A DNA stretch of 64,000 bases from Rhynchospora pubera (Eukaryota > Streptophyta > Magnoliopsida > Poales > Cyperaceae). The stretch lies in NCBI GenBank assembly GCA_028095005.1, contig CM051461.1, positions 173,793,144 to 173,857,143 of the forward strand. The letters are read 5' to 3'. The translations under genes were made by a program, and so were the position numbers. The notes under the pieces were generated by a model, which saw nothing but the letters and a program-made list of their open reading frames with translations, was not told where the DNA came from and did not search any database. How positions within the stretch are numbered: the first letter of the stretch is position 1; each line of letters opens with the position of its first letter. Positions 1 to 13,149 of the stretch are shown here, piece after piece.

Positions 1-776
1 ATCCAGTTTTTATATATACAATATATATAGAAAAACTTGTTTAGACTACAGGCTATCCATTCATGAAAAGAAAACAACCAAGTTCAGTTCAATAATATTA
101 AGTTACAGCCTAAACAATCAACAAATTCTGTACTGGAACAGACTGTCAATCGAAAGGTTTTAATCTAGTTGAAGGTCCAAACATCCACGAAAAATTACGA
201 AATTAATTTTCCTGGAATCCTAACTCAAAATAGAACAACTCCATTTAAACAGAATTTTTAAAGGAGTTCTCAGTTGGTACAGTTTATTAGAACAATCGAT
301 TTGCTCAACACACTGGATCTGACAAGATCTTCCTTTTCATACTTGAAAACCCACAAATTAATCCGAGTCATGCAACAATTTATACATGCTCAGAAAGATC
401 TTCAAGTCCTCTTTATTTCTAGCCATAGAACACTGGTACTTATATTCAAAATATAAATCTTTCAAGCCATTCAAACAGGACAGTGCAAGCAAAAACTGGT
501 TCTGCGCACTGTCGCCGTTTTATTCACAGTAAATCTATACTAATTCAGAAAAATGTGAATCCAACGCCAAAAGAATCACAATCCACAGATCTACAACTTT
601 CATGTAGATGGAAAGATCTTCCAGAGAACTTATCACATCCAAAAACGCGAAATAACACAGAAAATACCATTTCCAGACAGAAAACAAACGCATCATCTCT
701 ACTAATCCATTAATTAGCCAATTTCTCTTAATTAAGTGTTAAAATAGCTTAAGTACGACCAAGGCTCTGATACCAC
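1..776 (-). mobile_element. LTR retrotransposon internal 5' region (cut by window edge)
   Basis: Immediately left of the LTR at 777 lies GGCTCTGATACCA (763-775). Read on the minus strand this is TGGTATCAGAGCC, the standard primer-binding site complementary to the 3' end of initiator methionine tRNA, one base away from the LTR. The element therefore runs right to left and this segment is its leader. No gag reading frame of useful length is visible in the 760 bases present, so coding begins beyond the window or has decayed. The family (Copia or Gypsy) cannot be decided from what is present. Confidence 0.75.
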
Positions 777-2558
777 TGTTAGAAAGTGTGCTAATTTTCA
801 TTTTTATGCTAATTACCAATTAATTAACCAAGCAAACATAGCACACACAAGATCTAGTACACAAGCTATTCAAACACACGAGAAAAAAGGGGAAATCGAT
901 ACCTCCCGCGAAATCGTATTCGCGGGGCTCGACCAAGGCATGGGAATCGATGGCGTGCCTTCTCCACCGTCTCCACCACGTCTCGTAACCGCCCTCGAGT
1001 CCACCAAGGAGGATTAATCACGTTCTACAAGGTACGTGCTAGCATACCCAAAGAACAAGCCTAATCCCTATGGTTTTCTCTCTTGCATCAATCAACAACC
1101 TTGATTTAGTGGAGAGAAAATAGCTCAACACATGAGAAAAAGAGAGGGAGAGAAGAGGAAGGTGGCGGCCTAGAATGGGAGGAAGAGAGAGGAGAGAAAA
1201 GTCTAGGTGGAGGCTCTCATAAGTGGTCCTTATATAGAGCACAAAACCTAATTGACCTCTTGCATAATTACAACTATGCCATCCAACCTACCACCATAAA
1301 TGGCTGCCACGAAATGGGCCTTTATGGGCCATTAAACCCCTTCATTTGGACCATTAATTCATATAATTAAGGTCCCTCAACTTTGCTCTTTAATTGGGCT
1401 ATATATTTGCTATTTAAATAACGGCCCAATTAATCAATATAACCATTTATATTGATAAGTGTTGAACTAAATTAATTATTAACTCATTAATAATTATTTT
1501 AGGATTAGTTAATGTATTAATTTATTTCTATATGATCCATTGACTTAATTAATTATAACGGTTCGCAACGGTATATAATTAATTAATCAATCTTATCATA
1601 TTTCCACAGAACCTACTGCTGTGAATAAATAAATAATGCACTGTGTGATTAATGTCCTATTTGTGTGACCCTTTGAGGATTTATGCTATGTTGGCCATGG
1701 AATTAAATCGTTATTTAATTCCAATAATCATAAGCGGTATCTAGCAACACGTTATGACTCCCAATTCGCATAAATAGTGTACTGCTACAATATTTCAATC
1801 CTGCATAAGAGAATAAATATGTTTCTCTATTTTGATTCTTATGTCGCACGATATCATCGTATAATCCAAGATAGGAATGTGTCATTCTTGCAGATTATAC
1901 GTTTCTTAATCTAGAGATAATTGTATAAAGTTGCATGCAAACAATCTATCTCCATCAAGGGGCCCAAACAGATATCGTCACTCACTAAGTGAATTAATGA
2001 GGGACATACGGTTTTCTTGATGATTAACTTTTCCCCGCACAATTCAAGAGAACATAAATAAAGTCCGTATAGCAGCCCTTATCGGGAATCAGCGGTAGAC
2101 AGTATTTATTGAATCTATACTCATGTGGAAAAGATAAACATCTCAAACTTAGAACCAAAATCACAACGAAATAAACAATGACACATAACACAATCCATAT
2201 GTTTATTTCGATGGGTCAAGTCCTGTGCTATGTTCCATAACATACACATATGCAACTAAGTTGGTAACTCTTTACCTATGATTAGTAGAACTTAATCATC
2301 ACTTAACTTGCATACTAATCTTTTATGATAATTAATGTTCCTTGTTATTTATCAAGATTATGGACCGTTTAGATTTATTATTGTCATTCTAAAGAATGAT
2401 CAACAGAGATCTACAATTCAGATCCTCAACCTGAATGATCTGTCAATAATAAACCTAGGAACAGATGATAAAATCTCATCCAAAACATAAACTAATAATT
2501 AAGTCATTAAATTATTGACTTCTAGGACACAACTCTAATATTATGTACCACTCCAACA
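777..2558 (-). repeat. Long terminal repeat, about 1.78 kb (5' LTR of minus-strand element)
   Basis: On the plus strand the block opens with TGTTAG next to the primer-binding site and closes with CCAACA, giving the usual TG...CA ends with short inverted termini (TGTTGG / CTAACA in the sense orientation). The interior has no sustained reading frame, as expected for an LTR. The partner LTR and the second target duplication lie outside the window, so the 5-bp duplication (candidate AACAT at 2559-2563) could not be confirmed. Confidence 0.72.
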
Positions 2559-4694
2559 AACATGTTCAAGTTTATATATTAAATGGTTTTCTTCTTGCAA
2601 CACCGCATGGTCCACGATTCGAGTTGGTAGTACGCGCCAGTTGGAGGGGGCCAAACGCATATATTTCGGTCCTAAATTATTAAAAATAAATAATTATTTT
2701 TTAATGTTAATAATTATTAAATTAATGGAAAATATTTTCTTAATTAAAAGGATTAAGAGATAATTATATTTGTATTAAAAAATTCGAAGGGTATATTTTG
2801 CGGATAGAAAAAATTAAAGAAGTATGTAGTTGATTTTTGTTTTAAAATACAGTGACTGTACTTCCAAAATATGGATACAATTTTTAAAAAGCTCGTTAGA
2901 TTAACTTGTATTCGATGTTTAACCTTTGACGGGTCATATAGACTATAGATTCAAAATCCGACATAGCAATTTAGAAGTTTGGTTATGCTTCCACTATTGA
3001 TCTTGTTATTTTCAAATTTTGCCAATTTTCATTCTGAAGTGTTAATGTTTTTTTTTTCTCTTTTATGTTTGTGAGGCAAACAATTTCTCGTAGAAAGAAA
3101 GACAGGATCACAATTCACAGGACAGCTATTGTTGGGCCTTGCTGTTGAAATAACTCATTTTTATCATCTGATCATGTGTCAGGTAATCCGGCCCAGTTAG
3201 AATTTACCAGCAAGTCAGCAACGTAGCAGCATCTTGGAGTGATGCCATGGTACTATCGGTTTGTATAATCAACATCTGTTTGTACGATGAAAGCATTCTC
3301 TTGTAACATGTTCGCGTCTAGCTTCCCTTTGGAGGGACATGGGATGTGTGTGCTGTGTGCACGGCAACCTCTGAGATAAGCGAGATGAGAAGGCTGTATT
3401 TTCGGTGGAGATGAAGAATCTTTGGTGGTCCAGGAATTACAAGCATCTCTATAAATGTATGTTGCAGTGCTCTTTCTCTCTCTCGCTCTCTCTATCTATC
3501 TATCTAATGCTGAAGTTTACCAGGATGGGTGGTATCTAATAGGTATTTGATGGAATGTCTGAATAAAGATATTAACAAAAAAGAAAAGGACAGGTACCTA
3601 TTTAGCTTGAATTTTATAATTAATTATTTAATGAATAATGACACAAAGAAAGTTCCCATCTACTTTCTACCAAAAAAAGAAGAAGAATCCTATTTAATTA
3701 TCTTTTTTCCCTCCCTAGGCCTGTTCTTTCTACTCTGATTACACTTTGGACTGCAGACAGCTTGTGTGATTATGAGGAGCTTTTTCCTTTAGTTGAGTTC
3801 TATGCTTCCAAGACAAACGGAAGGATACTCCAAAGAATTTAGTTGGCAATTAAAGCCAACATATTTAAGTTTTTGCATAATGATGAGAACCCAACATCAG
3901 GAAACGGGAAAACAAACTGCTGGGGATTTAGAAAGAATAGATTATGTTGTTAAAAGTCAACCATAGACGGGCATTGGACTATATTAAAGTATAATCATTT
4001 GCAATAACATTGATCCAGATGAACACTAGTTATAACCATTGGATCAAGTAATTATAACCATTGATCAATTGATTTGCTCTCTGATACCCTAGTTAGAAAC
4101 TGATAAATATTTAGAATAATGTTTGGTGAGGATTTAGTCAATGTTCATGCTTCAATTTGCTTCATTTAGAAATAGGTGAGGAGCAGCACGTTGGCACTTG
4201 TGCAAATTCAAGAATAATATTGTCCAGATTCATTTACTTCAATTCTGTGTATAAAAAATTCTTGATAATTAAAATATTTGTGTGAACAACTTCTGTAAAT
4301 TAAAGTACAAAAACCAAAATATAGAATATAAAGTAATAAATTTACAATTGCGTCTTTTCTGTGCAATCTGAGCTCACTTGAGGACTAGATGTACAATCAA
4401 AATAGAGAATCTTATGGTTGACTCTATCCTCAAAATTGTATGGAACATATTCTGAGCATTGCTTATTCTATTTACTTTTAAACTTTAGATACTTCCATAA
4501 TGAACACCTGTCAGTATGACTTAGGATTTCAAATCTTTTCCCCATTTTTAAATGAACAAATAAAACTCAAAGAGAGTGCTTGCCCACTCCTGTTTTCATT
4601 GGTCTTCCTCCATGCCTAGCCCCCTCCGTCAATCCAAAATCAAAAGTTCAATAACCCCCTGCCCAAAAGCACACAAGGCACAGGACAATCAACA
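2559..4694. other. Intergenic, upstream of gene A
   Basis: AT-rich DNA without a supportable gene. The reading frame at 3529-3738 is short, lysine-rich and unlike any family I know. A degenerate motif at about 4078-4096 (CTCTGATACCCTAGTTAG) resembles the primer-site/LTR junction at 763-785 and may be a decayed remnant. The promoter of gene A should be in the last several hundred bases, but no TATA box stands out. Confidence 0.5.
3471..3507. repeat. CT/CTAT microsatellite
   Basis: A run of CTCTCT followed by CTATCTATCTAT, a simple repeat roughly 1.2 kb upstream of gene A. No other function is visible. Confidence 0.8.
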
Positions 4695-7600
4695 ATGAAC
4701 TTCTTCCGCACAGCGCCTGCATCGGCACATCCACCAATGCATGATATGCCATCTGCATTTGTCGACCGCACCAGCACCAGTAGCCATTCATCCAGTGGCA
4801 GTGGCTTTCACTTTGAGGAGCCAGAGATGAATGATGAAAGGATGTCTGGGTCAACCATGGGTTCATTGAAGGAGGAGAAGGTCTATGTGGCAGTCCCAAA
4901 TGACGCCAAGGAATGGAAGGCTAATTTGCTATGGGTGCTCCAAAACATACCTCGTTCAAAAAAGATTGTCATATTGCATATTCACTCCCCTGCAAAGACA
5001 ATTCCTTTCAGTATGTTTCACACCAGATGCATTATATATTTTTATTTCTATTATTTGTTGTGATTTGTGCATAATTAATCATGTTGCCTTGGTTTGTGTT
5101 CCTTTCCTTTTGTGAGCACGTGACAAAAAGGAAGGGAACAAATATGAATTTAGAAAAATGAAAGTCTAACAAAGACTTCCTGGATAAATCTAATTTTCAC
5201 CGTTTTGGTATGTATTGAATTATACCATGGTACCACCCAATTAAGTAAAAGGAAGATGAGGCAAATAATGAAGAAAGTAATAAATTCAGTACCACCTGGA
5301 AGGCTTGAAAGTGATTTTTTTTTCTTTTTAACATACTATTTGATTGTGCTAAATTTGATATTGTAGTGGGTGCTTATTTTCCAGCGGACTACCTAGCTCC
5401 AGATGAAGTTGTCTCCTTTAGACAGATGGAGGCTCGAAAAATGAACCAAAATATAGCCAAATACATGACAATGTGCTCACGTGTGAAGGTAGTATTGTCT
5501 AGTTTCATCTTTTTCTGATCTGTTCGTAATTTTCTTTAAGGTTAAGAACAGTATACCTGAACTTTATGGTTTGTTAAGACTGTATTAAACTGTAAGGTCA
5601 CTATGACTAACAAAACATGCTGACTTGTATAAGGTCACTGTATACTTCAGTGCAAAATTACTTAGGATAGAGATGCCATGCATAAATTTGCATTATATTT
5701 ATGAAGATACTGGGCCAATGGGTCAGAAGTAAATGATTTGACAAAGATTTTTCCGATAGGTAAAAACTGAGATGGTGATAACATCGATGGACGATGTGGC
5801 AGAAGGAATAATAACACTTATCAGTCAGCGTGGGATCACAGAGCTTTTCATGGGAGCTGCAGCGGATGAACAATATTCCAAGTAAAAAAAAATAAATCCC
5901 TTCGAGCTTGATTTTTTGTAGCTTTCGTACTATAAACTTAATTTAATATTAATTCAAATAGGTCATTGAAGGTACCAACCTCAAGGACGGCAATTACAGT
6001 GCAACAACGTGCTGATCAAATGTGCAAGATTTGGTTTCTTTGCAAAGGAAATGTCATATGCACAAGGTATGTTCAATCAGTTTAAATTTTCTAATTCTTT
6101 GTTCGAAAGGGAATTGTTTAGAACAGTTCTATGGATGCAATTTACATTTTTGTGAACTGGTCAAAACAGGGCATGTTCAGTTTTTTATAATTGAGAGTTT
6201 GGCAATTGTTGTTGAATTAAGACTTATCAACAATTATTGTTGATAATCCAGCACTCCCACTCTATTTGTACTGTATCAAAGGTCCACTTACATCAACTTT
6301 GTTTATAGGGAAGCGGTTTCAGTTGGGCACAGCCTACACGGTTCCCATCGTATGAGTTCAAGCTCAATATCCAGCTTTCGGTCTGATGAGACGCCCAGTA
6401 AGAGAATGCATAATTACCCCAGCTTTTTATCGGCTGACAGTATCACATATGGGTCAAGGACAACCAGCTTCGATTCCCGTTCTGGTGATCCTGTAATTAT
6501 TCCACCCTCTCCAGACAACCGTCCAATCCAGCCTAACAGCATTGCTATTGATTTGTGGGATGGAAATACATCAAAATCAGATAGTAGTAGATTCATAGGC
6601 AGCCATGTGATTAAGACTGAAGTGAAGACTAAGAGCTTGTCCAGTCAAGGTAACTCAGGTGATAATGTGCTGGCTCAATCACGTCAGTCAGACACTGCTG
6701 GATTCTCAACTCTTAACCATTACTTGGTGAGTACTGATTCCAAGATAAAGGCAGGTAGTTTTGACCTTAAGCATGTTAGCTATTTTTAGCACTGGTGTAA
6801 TTCCAAGCCTGAACGGTAATCTTACTGTATGAGAAATCATGTAATTGCAACTATTTATTTTGCTTTCAGAATGAAGCAGGTGTAAATAAGGAGATGTATA
6901 TGGACTTCCAGAACATGTTGTCAGAGGCTGAGAAGCTACGCCGTGAAGCCTACATGGAGACTCTGAGGCGTCAGAAGGAAGAGCAAGATATAGACAAAAT
7001 ATCCAAGAGTGTATGATTTATAGTCATGTTTTCTTTTTAATGTATTGTTTCTTTTGCTTTAATCTTTGGCAGTGACCGAGGCACAGGTTAGTTGCAGATT
7101 AGCTTGCTTTAATCTTTGATGCCATTTCTGTTTTAGGCAAAGACTGATGATTCCTTCTACTCAAGAGATGTGTCTAACAACAAAGAGCACAAAACAAAAA
7201 TTCAGCGACCAAGCAACGCTCATAGTTATGAGGAGATAAGAAAAGAGAGGGATGAGATAATTGATGAGCTAAAGAGGGTGCAAGAGCAAAGGGCACAATT
7301 AGAGCTAGAGGTTCCTTAAAAAGACCCCTTCTCTGAGAATATCAGTTGATTTGAAAACTCTGAAATGAGTAATGCTAGAGTCAAATGCGTTTGACACTTG
7401 CTTCCGTCAAATGCGATCGAATCTCAATTTTTTAAATTATAATGGTCAATCCGAACCGGTAAATTTGTTCTCAATAATGAAATCTCCTTAGATACTAAAT
7501 TTTATATTTTTAAAATTTGTTACTACTTTTTTCGAATTTTAGAAAATCCTCAATCTAATTAATTTTGGACCCTTCAATTTAAAAAATCTGAAAAAAAATA

Positions 7601-9911
7601 CTTACAAATTTAAAAAAAATATATAAAATTTGGTCTCTAAATATATTTCAATATGGAGATCATATTGAGACTCACATCGCGTGTGATGTCAAACATATTT
7701 GACTCTAGCATTACCCCTCCGATATACATATATTAATGTGCCATAAGCTTGTTAATTTGACAATATAATCCAGTGTGGCAGCACGATGCCATAGCCACTT
7801 GTGGAGAAAAGGTTCTGTAAATCTGTTGAAAAAAGGTCATTAGAGCCCCACTAAATTGTAGGTAATCATAGATGACATTTAATATGCATACATTAACCTG
7901 ACAACTATACTGCTACCTGTCATGTCTCAAGATATTCATCCTTTGGTACCAAAACTCGAGAACTTGCAGAAGTGTCAATCAGTTTTTTCACAAATCACAA
8001 TTATTTCTTTGTAATACAGTTGATAAACTCCAAAAGCATCCTGAAGGACCTTCAAGAAAAGCTCTCGGAGGCACATTCCTTGTTGTTATCACTTGAGCAG
8101 GAGCAGGAGCATCTCCGACAAGACAGAGACTGTGCGACTCGAGAAATTCAGCAGCTGCGAGCCAAGATAAAGGAGCTAGAAAGCTGTCGGAGTAGTGACT
8201 TTTCTGAGTTTACATACACCGAGCTGCAAGAGGCCACAAATAACTTCGACGATAGTTTAAAGATTGGAGAAGGTGGGTATGGAAGTGTCTACAGAGGGGT
8301 ACTGAGATCAACTGATGTGGCTATAAAGCTGTTGAATCCTCAGGGAATGCAAGGGAAGTCCGAGTTTCACAAAGAAGTAAGTTGATAGCTATCATCAATT
8401 GAAATGACTATTTCAGACTGTTTTCAGGAAGTTAAGTTTTACAAGGACCGTGTGTGACTAGCTTGGACAAAGTTATGCTTGCAATACTCAGCTGGATATT
8501 TTTTGCAATTCTCAGCTGGAGATTTTTCTAGTTCATTGTGATATCTTACTGAAATATTGTCTAAAAGTCAAGAATTAAAATGAAAAATATGGGAAGAAAA
8601 TTAATGACAAGCCAAAGTACTGAATTTGGGTGAACAAGCATGCAGCAATTGTCCACCTAGTTTCAGCACTTGCATACTTGTAGTAGGACAGGTACTGTTC
8701 CTGCTAACTTTTTTTTAGCATTGTGCTCAAATTACATGCTAGTAGTAGGACAGGAACTCTAATCAGTGCATGGCACAACACACTGTGCTCCAGCTTCACT
8801 TGTACTATATTTCAGGCAAGAGGATTTCGAAATTGAAAATAAAACAAAATGTCTAAATGTTTAACTATATTCAATATTCATTGGCAGATGGATGTGTTGA
8901 GCAAGGTGAGGCATCCACACCTGGTGACACTCATAGGTGCATGCCCCGAGGCATGGGCGCTTGTCTATGAGTTCTTGCCGAACGGTAGCCTGGAGGACAG
9001 GCTGACTCGTAAGGACAACACACCACCACTGACATGGCAGGCCCGGTGCAGGATTGCAGCTGAGATATGCTCTGCACTGGTGTTCCTGCACACACTCAAG
9101 CCCCTCACTGTCATACACGGTGATCTAAAGCCAGCAAATATATTGCTTGATGCAAATTTCATCAGCCGGTTGGGGGATTTCGGGATTTGCCGGCTACTTG
9201 AAGCTGATGCTAGCACCATTCTCTTTCGGTAATAGTTGTAAACTATATAGAATTGTCATTGCATTTCTTTTGGTTTCATGCAGAATTGCAGATAAATATC
9301 TAAATATTCATATTTTTTTTACCCTTGTTAAAGAAGAAGAGTAGGTTTAGTGAATTTCTGGTTAAATGTAAATATTCTTAACTTGTTGACCCCACTTGTT
9401 TAGCCATGAACTTTTGGAGTAAGATTTAAATTCTATATATCAAAACTAGACTAGTAGGCATCGAATGCTCATACGGTGACACCAGAACACAAGCTTAGAG
9501 GGATATTGAATCTCTTCAATAATACAAAAAGAAAAGCGACCTATTAATTAAAACAAGAAAGAACCAATAATTGGCAGGTGCACACATCCAATGGGAACAT
9601 TTGCCTACATGGACCCAGAGTTCCTAGCATCAGGCGAGTTGCGGCCGTGCTCTGATGTGTATGCTTTCGGCATCATCTTGTTGCGCCTCTTGACAGGGCG
9701 ACAAGCAATGGGAATTATAAACCAGGTGCATGATGCAGTTGATGAGGAGAGGTTGCAAAGCATACTTGACAAGGCTGCAGGTGAATGGCCGTTCGATCTA
9801 GCCATGCAATTGGCTGAGTTGGGGTTGAAATGCTGTGAGATCAAGAGGAAGAACCGGCCTGATCTTAGCAAAGATGCATGGAAGATTCTAGAACCTCTGA
9901 TGCAGGCTTAA
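4695..9911 (+). CDS. Gene A: USP-domain receptor-like cytoplasmic kinase lacking the U-box
   Basis: Ten exons: 4695-5010, 5367-5488, 5760-5881, 5962-6066, 6309-6726, 6870-7010, 7137-7310, 8020-8376, 8888-9228, 9578-9911; all introns GT-AG, 809 aa. Residues about 60-222 form a universal stress protein domain (EEKVYVAV near the start, MGAAADEQYSK at 177-187). A Ser/Thr-rich linker and a long coiled coil (about 362-522) follow. The kinase has the glycine loop GEGGYGSV (549-556), VAIK with K569, alpha-C Glu E585, HGDLKPAN (catalytic D664; non-RD) and DFG at 682-684, so it should be active. The plan is that of RLCK-IX/PUB kinases, soluble signalling proteins, but the frame ends at ILEPLMQA, exactly where relatives continue into a U-box; none is seen to 10,950. 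An alternative start at 4857 (residue 55) has a better Kozak context. The substrate is unknown. Confidence 0.88.
7368..7715. mobile_element. MITE in intron 7 of gene A (hairpin element A)
   Basis: Terminal inverted repeats of about 29 bp: GTAATGCTAGAGTCAAA at the left and its complement TTTGACTCTAGCATTAC at the right. The interior is a further imperfect inverted repeat centred on a TTTTAGAAAATC core. It occupies about half of intron 7 (7311-8019), which gene B lacks. Core sequence is shared with the hairpin elements at 58,470 and 33,195. Confidence 0.8.
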
Positions 9912-10950
9912 AATTAAGGTGCAACATTTTACCGGGAATCAATTCGTCTAAGAAGCGCTTACTTTTTCCAGTCGATTGCTCATAGTATAAATAGTATATC
10001 AAACAAAGGTTTGAGGATGCTTATTCTAGCACAGTTTTTCTTTTCTGAATGACCTAAATTTCTTCCTTTTGAGAATGAGGACAATAATACGAAATGTAGT
10101 TGATACCATTCTCTAGTATTGTGTTATCTAATGTTCTACAATCTGTTTTAACGAGCCAAGCAACCACATCAGGTCTATGTGACTAGATTCCCAATTATAT
10201 AAGACTGTTAGTTTCAAATGAGCTAATTATATAAGACAGAATCCTCCTGTTTGTTGTTGTTTATTTGTTAAATAGATATCATCTAGAATAGTGCACCATT
10301 TGTTAGCATATTTACCTGTTTTTCATCTAAATAATGAGGCTAACATTTGTAAACTTCAAATGCAGGTTTTGAGATCAGATGCTAAATAACGGAAGCTTTG
10401 AGGGATCAAATTTGTGCTATAGGAAATTGTAGACTTAATTCTTTTTCCACCCTTTTGCCATACCTTTGGGAATTGGGTGTACTTACAAAAACCTCCCCAT
10501 TTCTGTTTTGCTTTTAAGAACTGAAAAGGAGCAAATGATAGAGCTTCTGTTTTTAGCATCTCATAAGAGTGTACATGTTTTTGAAAATAAGGGCGCATGT
10601 ACAGAGTTTACTATAGCATGTTAACTAACACCTAAGGTTCTTTTTAATTAGTTTTCCCTTTTTTGTCTTTTAATTTGTCAGGCACACGGTAAATAGTACG
10701 CATTACTATGTTGTGAATTTTATCATTTTGTCTATCCGTGAAAACAGATTTTTTTTCATAGTGTTACGTTTAAGAAATATTTTTTCACTTGTAATAGCAT
10801 GAAAGAAACAATAAAATAGAATAGAATAAAACAGCTTCCATTGTTCCATTCTCGCTCCTGAAAATTGGGCTTGATTATTTAATTGGGCCCTGAACATTTC
10901 GTGAGCTTTTAGTTTTTATATTCCATATCAGGAGACGGGAGACCTTGTGT
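9912..10950. other. 3' flank of gene A
   Basis: AT-rich sequence holding the 3' untranslated region of gene A. I searched it by eye for a U-box exon (the CPI...DP...ADG-TYE signature on the plus strand) and found none. No clear AATAAA assigned. Confidence 0.5.
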
Positions 10951-10958
10951 GCTTTCTA
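10951..10958. repeat. Left target-site duplication of giant hAT element
   Basis: GCTTTCTA, directly before the TAGGGATGAAAACGG terminus. The same eight bases follow the right terminus at 23,353-23,360. An 8-bp duplication is the hallmark of hAT transposition. Confidence 0.9.
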
Positions 10959-10964
10959 TAGGGA

Positions 10965-11150
10965 TGAAAACGGACCGGATACGGAGCGGATGTTGGTCTT
11001 CCCATATTCACATCCATATTTTTTTTCAGATACGGATACGAATACGGATGTGTTCGGATACGGATACGGTTTGGATATTAAGCGGATACGAATACGGTTC
11101 GGATATTATCGAATACGGAGTCGAATACGAATATATTTTGTCGGATACGG
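10965..11150. repeat. Left subterminal repeat array of hAT
   Basis: At least eight copies of GGATACG / CGGATACGAATACGG-like words in direct orientation within 190 bp of the terminus. They are the probable transposase binding region. The right end (23,150-23,340) has the complementary array. Confidence 0.75.
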
Positions 11151-11904
11151 ATTGTATTTTAATATTTTTTTATTTATTTACAATAATATTTTTGTAAATA
11201 TAATGATATTTATTATACTCATTATCTAGTTTAGTACTTCGACAAGTTCAGTAGTAGTGCGTGCAAATAAATATCTATTGTTTTTCATAGTTTGAGTCAA
11301 AAGAGCATTTCTTTAAAATATGAAAGTTAATCTTAATAAATTAATTTAAATTTAAACGTTTTAATCCCAATAAATTAATTTAAAATTAAACGTTTTTGTG
11401 ATGTCTTCGACTATTGTCTCGCACTTTTTCAGTCCAACCACAGAAGATCAGATAGTCCTCTATGGGGCGAAGAAAATGCGGATCAGATACCCCTCGAGCA
11501 TCTTGAGACCCGTCGTTACTGCCCATTCCGAACGAGCGAAGGGCACTAATGCGGTTCTAAGTACCTCGAGAGTTGATTGTTTGTCGTAGGTCCTTTTTTT
11601 TCCAGTAGGCGCAAGCCCCTACTGTTAATTACCTCCGGACTCAGTTACGAACTGAGCTAAGAGCACCTCTAGATCGGGATAATCAAAGTTTAGATGTCAT
11701 AGGTGGCTGAAGTCCATTTTAAATAAAAAGGATAGTGTCTTGTGTCTTGATAGGGAGTTTCAGGGTAGAAGAAAATAATGCAGAAAGGCAGCTATTTTAA
11801 CAGAGCCATGCAAACATGGGTGATGTGGCTTAATTCTTTATTTTCACGTTTTAAGACATTTAGGTTGCTTTTACTTTGTTGTGTCAGGCTTAGTGCCGTC
11901 ACAG

Positions 11905-12340
11905 AGATTTTTGAGTTCGACACTAGGAAATTTGGTATCCTAGATCGATCCTCAATCGTTTGGAGGTTTAGAGATTTTGGGATTTCGTTCAAGTCTTGAG
12001 TACAGATGCGCTATGCCTTCTCTTGACGGGAACTTGGGTGATGGCCACCGATTGACTTTCCTTCTGGTCATCTCGGCATCAGGTTTCAGTCTGCTTCTGG
12101 TCAAACATGCTGTGAACTTGTAGAAACAGGCTGTTAGATTTGAGTCCAACGCTAGAAAATAGGGTATTCTAGGTCAGTTCTCAATCGTTTGGGGGAACTT
12201 AGGGATTTTTTGGATTTTCGTTCAGGTCGCGAGTACAGATGCGCTATGCCTTCTCTTGACGGGAACTTCAGTGATAATTCAGAATTGATTCTTTTCCTTT
12301 TTCTCAATCTGAACATCGGGAGGGTGTCTCCTTCAGGGCG
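11905..12340. repeat. Two-copy tandem duplication, about 230 bp, inside hAT
   Basis: Two consecutive copies of a roughly 230-bp unit. The best-preserved block (ACAGATGCGCTATGCCTTCT and the next 14 bases) starts at 12,002 and again at 12,235. Flanking sequence (TTTGAGTYCRACRCTAG; CTCAATCGTTTGG) is also repeated. Function unknown; it looks like retrotransposon leader or LTR DNA. Confidence 0.75.
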
Positions 12341-12743
12341 AAACGCGATGCAGTCTTGAAGGGACGAACTTTGACTTTGTGTCTCTTGAATCACTTTTAG
12401 ACTTTGTGTCACTTTCAGACTTTGTGTCATTTTCAGGTTTGGGCTTTTAATTTTCACTTTAGGATTTGGCTTTTAAGTTTTGCACTTTTGAGTTAGCACT
12501 TTTGGATTTTGACTTTTGATTTTGACTTTTAGTTCTTGACATTTTCGGGCGTGGTTTAGAGTTTGAACTTTTACATTTTGGCATTCCGGACTTTGAGTTG
12601 GACTTCTTAGTTGTGACTTTTGAGTTTTAGATTTTCAGTGTTTGGTTAGAATTTTGAGTTTGGACTTTTAAATTTGTACTTTTAAATTTCTATTTTTGAC
12701 CTTCTTGGTGATTTCAATTTTGTTTGCAAATTATAATGCTTGT

Positions 12744-12866
12744 TGTTTAGAACAAGGAATGTCAGATGCACCTGCTGTCCAGAACATAAGATGTTCAAAC
12801 ATACCTGCTGTCCAGAACATAATCTGTTCAAATGTACCTTCCGTCCAGAACATAAAATGTTCAAAA
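12744..12866. repeat. 33-bp minisatellite, nearly four copies
   Basis: GTCCAGAACATAAGATGTTC and a following CAAACATACCTGCT recur with a 33-bp period at about 12,777, 12,810 and 12,843, with a degenerate first copy. The period is a multiple of three, so the minus strand has an 11-residue repeat frame, but it is only 60 codons long and I do not consider it a gene. Confidence 0.8.
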
Positions 12867-13149
12867 TGATTTTTTTTTTTTATTTCCTTTTCCCCCTTTT
12901 TTTTTAACCATATAAATATAAATTTATCATTATTATTATCCTTATGATTATGTATTTATGTTTTTTTTTCATTTATGGTTATCCCTTAAACCTATTAATT
13001 TTAAAATATTTTGTACCCGGATGTTTTATCATAACATAATGCATCAAAATATTCCTCATATTTTTCTTGGCATTTTGATATTTTATGAGAATTTTTCTGA
13101 TAATCTAGCTATCTTTAATGTATTTTTGAAATTTCCTGCTTCAAAGAAT

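Noticed and set aside
4070..4100. A second LTR/primer-binding-site junction
   Set aside because: CTCTGATACCCTAGTTAG resembles the real junction at 763-785 but lacks the exact primer complement and no LTR boundaries flank it.
11398..11589. Frame near the hAT left end as a transposase fragment
   Set aside because: No hAT transposase or BED zinc-finger residues readable; only 63 codons.
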